A stretch of DNA of 64,000 bases from Martinezella tropici (GCF_003287875.1 NZ_QMKK01000020.1:1-64000); one strand, 5' to 3'. Shown: positions 50,255 through 58,382, counted from the stretch's first letter. Program-made: numbers and translations. Notes: generated by a model not told the origin, from the sequence alone.

Positions 50255-51046
50255 ATGATCGAAGTCTCCAATCTGAGCGTCCGGCTTTCCGGCAAGGCGG
50301 TCGTGCAGGATATATCCTTCACGGCCGAGGCCGGAACGCTGACTGCGATCTGCGGGCCGAACGGCTCCGGCAAGACCACTACGATGAAAGCGATCTCCGG
50401 CGAACTGGCCTATCGCGGCTCCGCGCAGGTGAACGGCGCGGAGATCGGCAGGCTGGAAGCCTGGCAGCTCGCCGAAACGCGCGGGGTCCTGCCGCAGGCA
50501 AGCTCCATCTCCTTTCCCTTCACTGTCCGTGAGATCGTTCGCATGGGTCTGACAAGGGGGCGCAACCGTCACCCCGAACAAGCGGATCGCACGGCTGCGG
50601 AGGCCCTCGCCGCCGTCGATCTTGGCGGCTTTGAAGGACGTTTCTACCAGGAGCTTTCCGGCGGCGAACAGCAGCGCGTGCAGCTTGCCCGCGTGCTCTG
50701 CCAGATTCCTGAACCCGTCGTCGACGGCAAGCCCTGCTGGATGCTTCTCGACGAGCCGGTCTCCAGCCTCGATATCAGTCACCAGATCACCATCATGACG
50801 CTTGCCCGGCAGTTCTGCCGGCGGGGCGGCGGCGTCATCGCCGTGATGCACGATCTCAACCTGACCGCACTCTTCGCCGACCGAATGATCCTGCTCAAGG
50901 ACGGCCGGCTGCGGGCCAAGGGCGCCGTCAAAGACGTGTTGACGGACCGGCATCTCCAGGAGGTCTTCGGCTGCAATCTAAGGGTCAACCGCATTCCTGC
51001 CGACGGTGCCCCCTTCGTTCTAGCTCACAGTGCGCTGATCGACTGA
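50255..51046 (+). CDS. hmuV: Heme ABC transporter ATP-binding protein HmuV
   Basis: This is a 263-residue ATPase of the heme importer. It has Walker A GPNGSGKTTTMKAISGEL (about residues 34-51), signature LSGGEQQRVQLARVLC (about 134-149), Walker B CWMLLDEPVSSLDISHQI and the H-loop VMHDLNLTALFADR. The in-frame extension into hmuU is not used; ATG 50255 starts the conserved MIEVSNLSVRLSG, seven bases after the hmuU stop codon. It is the last gene of the hemP-hmuSTUV operon. Confidence 0.93.
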   Translation: MIEVSNLSVRLSGKAVVQDISFTAEAGTLTAICGPNGSGKTTTMKAISGELAYRGSAQVNGAEIGRLEAWQLAETRGVLPQASSISFPFTVREIVRMGLTRGRNRHPEQADRTAAEALAAVDLGGFEGRFYQELSGGEQQRVQLARVLCQIPEPVVDGKPCWMLLDEPVSSLDISHQITIMTLARQFCRRGGGVIAVMHDLNLTALFADRMILLKDGRLRAKGAVKDVLTDRHLQEVFGCNLRVNRIPADGAPFVLAHSALID

Positions 51047-51068
51047 CCCTGCTTCCACCGGCCTTTCC

Positions 51069-51094
51069 GGAACTTTTTGCTGCACCCGCGCGTT
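51069..51094 (+). promoter_or_regulatory. EcfG-type promoter for the YqjD-like gene
   Basis: GGAAC (51069-51073), 17-bp spacer and CGTT (51091-51094) match the alphaproteobacterial general-stress sigma consensus. It lies 125 bp before the 51219 start codon. Confidence 0.75.
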
Positions 51095-51218
51095 GAAACC
51101 ATGTGATCGAAATCGATGTTTCGAACGCTTGATTGTCTGGTGCGTTGGATAATTTCCGATCATCGCGACCAACAGGGTGTCCCCAGGGGCGCCGAAGCAA
51201 AGCGAAAGGGAGCTGAAC

Positions 51219-51569
51219 ATGGCTACATCCATTCTCCATTCGGTGCGCGGCAAGCGCAATGGCAGCAGCCTGCATGATGTCGAGGCAAGCATTGAGGAGC
51301 AGATCGAATCGCTGCGCGAGGAAGTTGCAGCTTTCGCCAAGCTGATCGGTGAAAACAGCGCCAAGCAAAGCAGGAAGCTACGCGCCAGCGCCGAGTCCGG
51401 TTTCGATGATCTGGCGGTTCGCGGCGAGGAGCTGCTGCGGGAGCTCCAGCGCGGCTATGCAAGGGGCTCGCGCGAAATGCGCAGGACCGTCCGGCAGCAT
51501 CCCGTCGCTACCGTCGGGGCGGCGGCTGCTTTCGGCCTTGCCATCGCCCTGCTTCTATCTCGCCGCTAG
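51219..51569 (+). CDS. YqjD/ElaB (DUF883)-like stress-associated protein
   Basis: This is a 116-residue protein. A helical, charged N-terminal part (DVEASIEEQIESLREEVAAFAKLIGENSAKQSRK, likely coiled coil, about residues 16-50) is followed by a DUF883-like segment. A C-terminal membrane anchor (QHPVATVGAAAAFGLAIALLLSRR) closes it. In E. coli, YqjD-type proteins tether ribosomes to the membrane in stationary phase; the same is possible here. An EcfG-type promoter (GGAAC-N17-CGTT) upstream and the nearby stress-sigma locus indicate general-stress control. AAAGGGAG precedes ATG 51219. Confidence 0.8.
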   Translation: MATSILHSVRGKRNGSSLHDVEASIEEQIESLREEVAAFAKLIGENSAKQSRKLRASAESGFDDLAVRGEELLRELQRGYARGSREMRRTVRQHPVATVGAAAAFGLAIALLLSRR

Positions 51570-51578
51570 GGTGGCGGG

Positions 51579-51983
51579 ATGATCGCCCCGATCCTTGGCC
51601 TGCTTCTGTCAGGCATGTTCAACCGCACCGTTGCGCGGACCAAGCGCAACGGTATTTTCATCGCCATTGCGGCTCTTCTCCTGCTGACGGCCTATGCCTT
51701 CGCGCTGATCTCGGCGGCCATCTGGCTCGCGACGATCTACGGCGCGGCCATCTCGGCCCTGCTGATTGCGGCAGGCGCATTGCTGCTCGGACTGATCGTC
51801 CTTGTCATCATGGCGATCATCAACCAGCAGGAACAGCGCCGCGCCCGCGAACGCCGGCTGGCAATGGAGTCGATGGCAGCGGCAGCTCTTGGCCTTGTGC
51901 GCAAGCAGCCGCTGATGACCGCAGCCGTTGCAGCGGCCCTCGTATTCGGCAACCTCTTCGCCACGAGCGACGATGACGATTGA
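51579..51983 (+). CDS. Phage-holin-family-like membrane protein
   Basis: This is a 134-residue protein with two long hydrophobic hairpin helices (about residues 26-50 and 53-82: AAISALLIAAGALLLGLIVLVIMAII). A basic stretch follows (NQQEQRRARERRLAME), then a final weak helix and an acidic tail (DDDD). The layout matches the holin superfamily III/DUF1469-type proteins that accompany YqjD-like genes. It starts 9 bp after that gene and is almost surely in the same EcfG-driven transcript. Confidence 0.76.
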   Translation: MIAPILGLLLSGMFNRTVARTKRNGIFIAIAALLLLTAYAFALISAAIWLATIYGAAISALLIAAGALLLGLIVLVIMAIINQQEQRRARERRLAMESMAAAALGLVRKQPLMTAAVAAALVFGNLFATSDDDD

Positions 51984-51992
51984 CCCGCCAGC

Positions 51993-52017
51993 CTTCAACG
52001 CCTGCTGGGCGTTGAAG
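51993..52017. terminator. Terminator hairpin between convergent genes
   Basis: CTTCAACGCC and GGCGTTGAAG form a 10-bp perfect stem with a 5-base loop, just after the membrane-protein gene and before convergent ecfG. The U-run is weak on the plus strand. Confidence 0.5.
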
Positions 52018-52118
52018 AAAATCGCGGGCAATACATCGGAGCGCGCCAAGCAGGCACAATGCCACGAATGAAATGATCCAGTGGAAGAGAAGACCCGGTC
52101 GAGAGACTGGGTTTTCTG

Positions 52119-52670
52119 TTAGAAGGCGAACGCCTTGGAGGTCAGCGGCGCTGACGTGGCATCCGGACCGAAATCCGCCTCGCCGGAAATATCCAGCAGT
52201 TCCTGCAGGCGCTGGCGGGCGCGGTTGACGCGGCTCTTGATGGTGCCGACGGCGCATCCGCAAATTTCGGCGGCTTCCTCATAGGAGAATCCTGAAGCGC
52301 CTACCAAGATGATGGCTTCGCGCTGATCCGGCGGCAGCTGATCCAGCGCTTTGCGAAAATCCTGCAGATCGACCGCCCCATATTGAGAGGGATGAGTTGC
52401 CATGGATTCGGTAAACACGCCGTCGCTGTCCTGTACCTCGCGGCCGCTTTTGCGCATCTGGCTGTAGAGTTCGTTTCGCAGGATGGTAAAGAGCCAGGCT
52501 TTCATATTCGTGCCCATCTCGAAATGATCCTGCTTGGCCCATGCCTTCATGATCGTGTCCTGGACAAGATCATCGGCGCGATCGTGGCGGCCGGTCAGGG
52601 AAATGGCGAATGCTCGCAGGCTCGGAAGGGCCGCAAGGAGTTCGCGCTTGAAGCTTGATTGCGTTTCCAT
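52119..52670 (-). CDS. ecfG: General stress sigma factor EcfG
   Basis: This is a 183-residue ECF sigma factor of the EcfG (ECF15) group. Region 2 is SLRAFAISLTGRHDRADDLVQDTIMKAWAKQDHFEMGTNMKAWLFTILRNELYSQMRK (about residues 15-72). Region 4 is LDQLPPDQREAIILVGASGFSYEEAAEICGCAVGTIKSRVNRARQRLQELL (about 108-158). It directs RNA polymerase to GGAAC-N16/17-CGTT promoters, several of which are seen nearby. It follows nepR by 12 bp in one operon. ATG 52670 with AGGAGG upstream is taken rather than the GTG nine bases earlier. Confidence 0.93.
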   Translation of the reverse strand: METQSSFKRELLAALPSLRAFAISLTGRHDRADDLVQDTIMKAWAKQDHFEMGTNMKAWLFTILRNELYSQMRKSGREVQDSDGVFTESMATHPSQYGAVDLQDFRKALDQLPPDQREAIILVGASGFSYEEAAEICGCAVGTIKSRVNRARQRLQELLDISGEADFGPDATSAPLTSKAFAF

Positions 52671-52682
52671 CACGCCCACCTC

Positions 52683-52889
52683 CTATTCGGAGACCTTTGC
52701 GGAAGCCAGGCGCTCGGCCTGATCAAGCTTCTCGAGCAGATCGAGAAAGCGATCGGGAATGGCTTCGTCCTGCATGGCGGCATAAAACGAACGCAGCCGG
52801 TTGCCGATTTGGTTGTTGGGGTCGAGGATATCCACCGCGCGCAGGTCTGATGTCTTCTTGTCTGCGTCCTCGTGATTTTGGATAGTCAT
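52683..52889 (-). CDS. nepR: Anti-sigma factor NepR
   Basis: This is a 68-residue NepR. The conserved helices are NNQIGNRLRSFYAAMQDEAIPDRFLDLLEKLDQAE (about residues 26-60), which hold EcfG inactive. Phosphorylated PhyR mimics sigma and draws NepR away. The gene is in front of ecfG and divergent from phyR, the classical alphaproteobacterial arrangement. The frame extends to 52976, but ATG 52889 (MTIQNHED) is the family-like start. Confidence 0.92.
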   Translation of the reverse strand: MTIQNHEDADKKTSDLRAVDILDPNNQIGNRLRSFYAAMQDEAIPDRFLDLLEKLDQAERLASAKVSE

Positions 52890-53029
52890 TATAGCCCGCT
52901 CGCTTCTTAATTGTCTCGCGTTCATGGATAAGCGCACCCTTTGCCTCCCGTCAGGAGACAGATTGACCTCATCCAAACATATTGCCTAACGAATCGTAAA
53001 GGATGAGATCTGCCGATTGTAAGCATTGT

Positions 53030-53054
53030 AATGCGACTGCCTAAAAAAAGTTCC
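53030..53054 (-). promoter_or_regulatory. EcfG-like promoter for nepR-ecfG (imperfect -10)
   Basis: On the minus strand, GGAAC (53054-53050) is followed after 16 bp by CATT, one base off CGTT. It is back-to-back with the phyR promoter; the two -35 boxes form an inverted repeat. Confidence 0.5.
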
Positions 53055-53062
53055 GCCAAAGA

Positions 53063-53087
53063 GGAACTTTTTTACTCAATTGACGTT
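53063..53087 (+). promoter_or_regulatory. EcfG promoter for phyR
   Basis: GGAAC (53063-53067), 16-bp spacer, CGTT (53084-53087) match the EcfG consensus exactly. It lies about 65 bp before the phyR start codon, giving positive feedback through the pathway. Confidence 0.82.
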
Positions 53088-53150
53088 TGTTAGTCATTGC
53101 AGCGTCCGCGCTGTATTTAATTAGAATTTGATAAAAGGCGGGAGCCATTG

Positions 53151-53945
53151 ATGACACTTTCGACACGCATTGCGCCGCATCTTCCCTATTTGCGGCGTTA
53201 TTCACGTGCTTTGACCGGAACGCAGACGTCGGGAGACGCCTATGTTGCTGCGGTTTTGGAAGCCATCATCGCTGACATCTCCATCTTTCCGGACACGGAC
53301 AGCGACCGTGTTGCACTCTATAAACTGTTCACGAAGCTGTTCGGTTCCGTGACTCTTCAGATTCCCGAGCCGATGTCGCCCTTTGCCTGGGAACAGCGCG
53401 CCTCGGTGAACCTTTCCAAGGTGTCTCCGCTTGCCCGCCAGGCATTCCTGCTTGCCTCCGTCGAAAGTTTCCGTCTCGGCGAGATCGCCGATATCCTGGA
53501 CGTCTCTGAAAGCGAGGCCATGCATCTTCTCGATACGGCCTCCCAGGAAATCTCGCGCCAGGTGGCGACGGATATCATGATCATCGAGGATGAGCCGCTG
53601 ATCGCGATGGATATCGAGCAGATGGTGGAAAGCCTGGGACATCGCGTCACCGGCATCGCCCGCACGCATGCCGAAGCCGTCGCTCTCTATAATGCGACAA
53701 AGCCCAACATGGTGCTTGCCGACATCCAGCTCGCGGACGGCAGTTCGGGTATCGACGCCGTCAACGACATTCTCAAGACCGCCAGCATACCGGTGATCTT
53801 CATCACCGCCTTCCCGGAGCGGCTGCTGACGGGCGAACGGCCGGAGCCGACCTTCCTTGTAACCAAGCCATTCAATCCCGACATGGTGAAGGCCCTGATC
53901 AGCCAGGCCCTTTTCTTCAACGAAACCACAAAGGTGGCTGCCTGA
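53151..53945 (+). CDS. phyR: Anti-anti-sigma response regulator PhyR
   Basis: This is a 264-residue PhyR. The N-terminal sigma-like domain (about residues 5-130: ECF region 2- and 4-like helices, LPYLRRYSRALTGTQTSGDAYVAAVLEAI; SPLARQAFLLASVESFRLGEIADILDVSESEAMHLLD) mimics EcfG. The C-terminal receiver (about 140-258) has acidic residues IIEDEPLIAMD, phospho-Asp in MVLADIQLADGSSG and Lys in LVTKPFNPD. When phosphorylated it binds NepR and frees EcfG. It is divergent from nepR-ecfG and followed by an HWE-family kinase gene. ATG 53151 has GGGAG upstream. Confidence 0.94.
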   Translation: MTLSTRIAPHLPYLRRYSRALTGTQTSGDAYVAAVLEAIIADISIFPDTDSDRVALYKLFTKLFGSVTLQIPEPMSPFAWEQRASVNLSKVSPLARQAFLLASVESFRLGEIADILDVSESEAMHLLDTASQEISRQVATDIMIIEDEPLIAMDIEQMVESLGHRVTGIARTHAEAVALYNATKPNMVLADIQLADGSSGIDAVNDILKTASIPVIFITAFPERLLTGERPEPTFLVTKPFNPDMVKALISQALFFNETTKVAA

Positions 53946-53966
53946 TCGAAGTGCCCCCTCCGCAGC

Positions 53967-53991
53967 GGAACAAAGATAACGGCCGGACGTT
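53967..53991 (+). promoter_or_regulatory. EcfG promoter for the HWE kinase gene
   Basis: GGAAC (53967-53971), 16-bp spacer, CGTT (53988-53991). It lies 102 bp before the kinase start codon, within the 147-bp gap after phyR. Confidence 0.75.
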
Positions 53992-54092
53992 GCCGTTCAG
54001 ACCGGCCGGTTTACCGACTGTTATGCAGCGCGATTTAATAGGTCGGTTCGAGTTCTTGGAAATGAGAATGCCCTATCGGCGGGCTTCTCAAA

Positions 54093-55124
54093 ATGCGAGT
54101 GAAAGGCAAGCCGGTGAATACGTCTGAACCATTACCCGGTGCGCCTTTGAGCTTGGAAGGCAAAGCGGCTCTGATGGAGCGGGCGCTTGCGAGCGCCAAC
54201 GTGTCCATCCTGTTTCAGGATGTAAATTTAGCGATCCGTTTCGCCGACAACCTGCCGGACCAGCTGCGGCCATCCCTTGTCATCGGAGGCAACGACTCGC
54301 ATCTGTTCGGCGAAAAGGATGGCGAGCATCTCTTGCGCCTGAAGCAGGGCGTGCTCGAAAGCGGCAAGTCCGCAACCGCCGAGGTTGAGATGGCAAGCGG
54401 CGACGGCGTTCGCGTCTATGAGCTGAAGATGGAGCGCATCGGCGGGCGAAAGGCGCAAGGTGTGCTGTCGGTCATTTCCGAAATCACCGAGAGCCGCCAT
54501 CGCGAAAAAGTTCTGAAATCGCTGCTGCGCGAACTGTCGCATCGTTCCAAGAACCTGCTGGCGATCATACAGGGTATTGCCACGCAGACCGCGCGCCACA
54601 CGCTTTCCGTCGACAATTTCCTCATCAAGTTCCGTGGTCGCCTGCAATCTCTCTCGAATTCGCAGGATCTCATCACGGATTCGAGCTGGCGCGGTGCGTA
54701 TCTGTTCGAACTTGCGGAAAAGCAGTTCGCTCCCTACTGGCCAGATGCCGGCGTGCCGATGCCGATTTATGGAATCAATGCGCATCTGACGCCCAATGCA
54801 GCCGTGCATCTGGGGCTGGCGCTGCACGAACTGATCGTCAATTCCGCCTCACACGGCGCGATTTCGACGGGCGCCACCAGCATCACGCTGAATTGCAAGG
54901 AGGCCGAACTCGACGGCAAGAAGGCAATCGAGGTAGCCTGGTCGGAGCGCTTCTATGCGCCTTCCGATCACGAATTCGAGGATAACAGCTTCAGCCGTAC
55001 GGTGCTCGAGCGCGTCGTGCCGACCTCGATGAACGGCCGCGCCGATTTCGCCATCACGGACGGCAGCATCGGCTATCGCCTTACCATTCCCGAGACTGAG
55101 TACGAGATCCTGAGGCGCCGCTGA
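54093..55124 (+). CDS. HWE/HisKA_2-family sensor histidine kinase
   Basis: This is a 343-residue cytosolic kinase with no membrane helix. An N-terminal PAS-like sensor (about residues 20-130) precedes the phospho-His block LLRELSHRSKNLLAIIQGIATQTARH (about 148-173). A compact HATPase domain follows (NAAVHLGLALHELIVNSASHGAIS, N-box about 249-272; then EVAWSER). HWE/HisKA_2 kinases phosphorylate PhyR in this pathway, and an EcfG promoter precedes the gene, so it is a strong PhyK-type candidate. A GTG at 54114 with AAAGG upstream is an alternative start. Confidence 0.87.
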   Translation: MRVKGKPVNTSEPLPGAPLSLEGKAALMERALASANVSILFQDVNLAIRFADNLPDQLRPSLVIGGNDSHLFGEKDGEHLLRLKQGVLESGKSATAEVEMASGDGVRVYELKMERIGGRKAQGVLSVISEITESRHREKVLKSLLRELSHRSKNLLAIIQGIATQTARHTLSVDNFLIKFRGRLQSLSNSQDLITDSSWRGAYLFELAEKQFAPYWPDAGVPMPIYGINAHLTPNAAVHLGLALHELIVNSASHGAISTGATSITLNCKEAELDGKKAIEVAWSERFYAPSDHEFEDNSFSRTVLERVVPTSMNGRADFAITDGSIGYRLTIPETEYEILRRR

Positions 55125-55186
55125 GGCGCCGCCCGCCTTCAAGACGCGCCAAGCTGTAACACTTTGAAATTATGCAGGAGACAAAG

Positions 55187-55307
55187 GAAAACAGCCAGTG
55201 CGACGGCGGCGCACTGGCTGCTTTGCACTCATCGGGAGGGGACCGTGAGTATAATCCTGAGATGTTATTGGGCGTGCATCAGGAGATGCGATCATCGTCA
55301 GGATACC
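55187..55307 (-). ncRNA. Candidate EcfG-driven small RNA with anti-SD loops
   Basis: This is a roughly 120-nt transcript unit on the minus strand, inside a 521-bp gap that has no supported gene. It starts at a perfect EcfG promoter and ends at an 11-bp stem (CAGCCAGTGCG / CGCACTGGCTG) followed by TTTTCCTTT. Two more hairpins can be drawn: GCATC-TCCT-GATGC and ACTCA...TGAGT, which displays the C-rich loop CGGTCCCCTCCCGA. Both loops are complementary to Shine-Dalgarno sequences. This is the pattern of trans-acting alphaproteobacterial small RNAs. No reading frame with a ribosome site is present. Confidence 0.65.
55192..55220 (-). terminator. Intrinsic terminator of the small RNA
   Basis: An 11-bp stem with a 7-base loop is followed on the minus strand by TTTTCCTTTG. 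The same stem lies 68 bp after the plus-strand kinase gene, but its plus-strand tail (CTTTGC) is weaker. Confidence 0.7.
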
Positions 55308-55312
55308 GTCAT

Positions 55313-55337
55313 AACGACGCTGGGGACCCTTGGTTCC
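55313..55337 (-). promoter_or_regulatory. EcfG promoter for the candidate small RNA
   Basis: On the minus strand, GGAAC (55337-55333), 16-bp spacer and CGTT (55316-55313) match the EcfG consensus exactly. No protein gene follows in this direction. Confidence 0.72.
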
Positions 55338-55572
55338 ATGCCACCCAAGAAAAAATTCACCTATTCTTCATATTCTTCCCAACGCCAAGGCGCGGATAGC
55401 GCTTCGATCGCCGTCCCGCTGGGAGAGCGAGATGGCCACCTCTTCGGAATTCTTTTCACCGTCAGCCAAATAAAGCCAGCGAAAGCATGGGTTGAACGAT
55501 CACGATCGATCGAAGCCGCATGTTTCCTCACACGGTTCGCCGCACGTTCGGCGACCCACGCAAGGACAAAAT

Positions 55573-55588
55573 TTTACCGTTTGATAAA
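55573..55588. promoter_or_regulatory. RutR-like operator upstream of preT
   Basis: TTTACCGTTTGATAAA resembles the RutR box TTGACCA-N2-TGGTCAA at about 10 of 14 fixed positions. It lies 58-73 bp before preT. It is weaker than the site before the amidohydrolase gene. Confidence 0.45.
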
Positions 55589-55645
55589 TTTTTTAAGCTG
55601 AGTTACCGTTCCAGTACTAGCCGTTTACTATAAGAGGGAACTTCA

Positions 55646-57004
55646 ATGGGACGACTGGAAACTGGGATTCATAAAGGCAGGCTCACGCCCGCCGAATATG
55701 ATGCGAACTTTTCCGATCTTCACCCGCGCCTCACCAAACACGAGGCGCTGGTCGCATCCGACCGATGCTATTTCTGCTACGACGCGCCGTGCATGACGGC
55801 CTGTCCCACCTCCATCGACATTCCGATGTTCATCCGCCAGATCTCGACGGGCAATCCCATCGGCTCGGCCAAGACGATCTTCGATCAGAACATCCTCGGC
55901 GGCATGTGCGCCCGAGTCTGTCCCACCGAACAGCTCTGCGAGCAGGCTTGCGTGCGCAACACTGCCGAAGAGCGCCCGGTCGAGATCGGGCGCCTGCAGC
56001 GCTATGCAACCGACGTGGCGATGGCGGAGAACAAGCAGTTCTATTCTCGTGCCGAATCCACTGGCAAGAAGATCGCCGTCATCGGCGCTGGCCCAGCCGG
56101 TCTTGCCTGCGCGCACCGTCTCGCCGTCAATGGGCATGACGTTACCATCTTCGATGCCCGCGAAAAGGCCGGCGGTCTGAACGAATACGGCATCGCCACT
56201 TACAAGGCGGTCGACGATTTCGCTCAGAAGGAAGTCGATTACGTCCTCGCGATCGGCGGTATCGAGGTGAAGAACGGTCAGGCGCTTGGCCGCGATTTCA
56301 GCCTCTCGGACCTCTCCCAGCAATACGACGCCGTCTTCCTCGGCCTCGGCCTTGCCGGCGTCAACGCGCTGCGCGCCGAAGGCGAGGATCTCGAGGGCGT
56401 CGCCGATGCTGTTGCATACATCGCCGAACTGCGCCAGGCCGGTAACAAGGCCGATATCGCCATCGGCCGCCGCGTCGTCGTTCTCGGCGGCGGCATGACC
56501 GCGATCGACGCAGCCGTGCAGGCAAAACTGCTCGGCGCCGAAGAGGTGACGATCTGCTATCGCCGCGGCAAGGAACACATGAACGCCTCGGAATTCGAGC
56601 AGAATCTGGCCGCCTCCAAGGGCGTCATCATCCGCCATTGGCTCGCCCCGAAGCGTATCCTCGACAAGGATGGCAAGGTCGCCGGGATCGAGGTCGAATA
56701 TACCGAGTTGCGTGACGGCAAGCTCGTTGGTACCGGCGATGTCGGCGTCATCGCCGCCGACCAGATCTTCAAGGCGATCGGCCAGACGTTCGAGGCTTCA
56801 GGCCTCGGCGCGCTGCGCATGGAATCCGGCCGCATCGCCATCGATGGCGAAGGCCGCACCTCGCTCGAAGGCGTGTGGGCCGGCGGCGACTGCGTGCTTG
56901 GCGGCGATGACCTGACGGTCTCGGCCGTGGCACAGGGCCGCGACGCGGCCGAATCCATCAACCGTGCGCTCGCTGCCGCCACGCCGGCCGCTGCAGTCGC
57001 CTGA
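55646..57004 (+). CDS. preT: Dihydropyrimidine dehydrogenase subunit PreT
   Basis: This is a 452-residue NAD(P)-dependent FAD/Fe-S subunit of dihydropyrimidine dehydrogenase, which reduces uracil and thymine to 5,6-dihydro forms. The N-terminal Fer4-type domain has Cys clusters (CYFCYDAPCMTACPTSIDIP, about residues 42-61; GGMCARVCPTEQLCEQACV). The FAD site is IAVIGAGPAGLACAHRLAVNGHDVTIFD (about 142-169), and the NAD site is VVVLGGGMTAIDAAVQAKLLGAEEVTICYRR (about 277-307). The C-terminus has VWAGGDCVLGGDDLTVSAVAQGRDAA. It is followed by preA 13 bp downstream; a RutR-like box lies upstream. Confidence 0.93.
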   Translation: MGRLETGIHKGRLTPAEYDANFSDLHPRLTKHEALVASDRCYFCYDAPCMTACPTSIDIPMFIRQISTGNPIGSAKTIFDQNILGGMCARVCPTEQLCEQACVRNTAEERPVEIGRLQRYATDVAMAENKQFYSRAESTGKKIAVIGAGPAGLACAHRLAVNGHDVTIFDAREKAGGLNEYGIATYKAVDDFAQKEVDYVLAIGGIEVKNGQALGRDFSLSDLSQQYDAVFLGLGLAGVNALRAEGEDLEGVADAVAYIAELRQAGNKADIAIGRRVVVLGGGMTAIDAAVQAKLLGAEEVTICYRRGKEHMNASEFEQNLAASKGVIIRHWLAPKRILDKDGKVAGIEVEYTELRDGKLVGTGDVGVIAADQIFKAIGQTFEASGLGALRMESGRIAIDGEGRTSLEGVWAGGDCVLGGDDLTVSAVAQGRDAAESINRALAAATPAAAVA

Positions 57005-57017
57005 AAGGAGAACCGAC

Positions 57018-58331
57018 ATGGCTGATCTCCGCAATAATTTCGTTGGCATCAAATCCCCGAACCCGTTCTGGCTGGCGTCCGCGCCGCCGACCGACAAAGC
57101 CTACAATGTCGAGCGCGCCTTCAAGGCGGGCTGGGGCGGTGTCGTCTGGAAGACGCTCGGCGAAGAAGGACCGCCAGTCGTCAACGTCAACGGCCCGCGC
57201 TATGGCGCGATCTGGGGTGCCGACCGCCGCCTGCTCGGTCTCAACAATATCGAACTGATCACCGACCGCGACCTCTACACCAACCTGCGCGAAATGAAGC
57301 AGGTGAAGAAGAACTGGCCGGATCGCGCGCTGATCGCCTCGATCATGGTCCCCTGCGTCGAGGATGCCTGGAAGGCGATCCTGCCGCTGGTCGAGGAAAC
57401 GGAAGCCGACGGTATCGAACTCAACTTCGGCTGTCCCCACGGCATGTCCGAGCGCGGCATGGGCTCTGCGGTCGGACAGGTGCCGGAATATATCGAAATG
57501 GTCGTGCGCTGGTGCAAGCAGTACACGCGCATGCCCGTCATCACCAAGCTGACACCCAATATCACCGACATCCGCAAGCCCGCCCGCGCCGCCAAGGCCG
57601 GCGGCACCGATGCCGTGTCGCTGATCAACACGATCAATTCGATCGTCTCGGTCGACCTCGACAATTTCGCTCCGAACCCGACCGTCGGCGGCAAGGGCAG
57701 CCATGGCGGCTATTGCGGCCCGGCGGTGAAGCCGATCGCGCTGAACATGGTCGCCGAGATCGCCCGCGATCCGGAAACCTACGGTCTGCCGATCTCCGGT
57801 ATCGGCGGCATCACCACCTGGCGCGACGCGGCCGAATTCCTGGCGCTCGGCGCCGGCAACGTGCAGGTCTGCACGGCGGCTATGACTTATGGCTTCAAGA
57901 TCGTCGAGGAGATGATCACCGGCCTTTCCGACTGGATGGACGAGAAGGGACATCGCAGCCTGGACGATATCATCGCCCGCGCCGTGCCGAATGTCTCCGA
58001 CTGGCAGTATCTGAACCTCAACTATATCGCCAAGGCGAAGATCGACCAGGATGCCTGCATCAAGTGCGGCCGCTGTCACATCGCCTGCGAGGACACCTCG
58101 CATCAGGCGATCACCAACTTCGTCGATGGCGTCAGGCGCTTCGAGGTGATGGAAGAAGAATGCGTCGGCTGCAATCTCTGCGTCAACGTCTGCCCGGTCG
58201 AGAACTGCATCACCATGGAAGAACTGCCGGCAGGCGCTCTCGACAAGCGCACCGGCAAGATCGTCGACCCCAACTACGCCAACTGGACGACCCATCCGAA
58301 CAATCCAATGGCTCGTCAGGCGGCGGAATAG
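57018..58331 (+). CDS. preA: Dihydropyrimidine dehydrogenase subunit PreA
   Basis: This is a 437-residue FMN-binding dihydroorotate-dehydrogenase-like TIM barrel (IKSPNPFWLASAPPTDKAYNVERAFKAGWGGVVWKTLG at the N-terminus; ELNFGCPHGMSERGMGSAVGQ at about 138-158) with a C-terminal pair of [4Fe-4S] clusters (CIKCGRCHIAC, about 349-359; CVGCNLCVNVCPVENC, about 385-400). It forms the catalytic subunit with PreT in the first step of reductive pyrimidine breakdown. AAAGGAG precedes ATG 57018. A good terminator follows. Confidence 0.94.
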   Translation: MADLRNNFVGIKSPNPFWLASAPPTDKAYNVERAFKAGWGGVVWKTLGEEGPPVVNVNGPRYGAIWGADRRLLGLNNIELITDRDLYTNLREMKQVKKNWPDRALIASIMVPCVEDAWKAILPLVEETEADGIELNFGCPHGMSERGMGSAVGQVPEYIEMVVRWCKQYTRMPVITKLTPNITDIRKPARAAKAGGTDAVSLINTINSIVSVDLDNFAPNPTVGGKGSHGGYCGPAVKPIALNMVAEIARDPETYGLPISGIGGITTWRDAAEFLALGAGNVQVCTAAMTYGFKIVEEMITGLSDWMDEKGHRSLDDIIARAVPNVSDWQYLNLNYIAKAKIDQDACIKCGRCHIACEDTSHQAITNFVDGVRRFEVMEEECVGCNLCVNVCPVENCITMEELPAGALDKRTGKIVDPNYANWTTHPNNPMARQAAE

Positions 58332-58348
58332 TAGCTGTAGATATGAGC

Positions 58349-58377
58349 ACCCGCCCGGTAATCCGGGCGGGTATTTT
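58349..58377 (+). terminator. Terminator of preTA
   Basis: ACCCGCCCGG and CCGGGCGGGT pair around TAAT, followed by ATTTTCTC, 18 bp after preA. Confidence 0.85.
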
Positions 58378-58382
58378 CTCCA

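Noticed and set aside
53050..53070. AAAGTTCC...GGAACTTT palindrome as a terminator
   Set aside because: It lies in the divergent promoter gap and its arms are better explained as two opposite EcfG -35 boxes.
55164..55601. 145-codon plus-strand frame in the preT leader region
   Set aside because: No ribosome site, odd composition, no resemblance to any family; the interval is better explained by the small RNA on the other strand and by promoter DNA.
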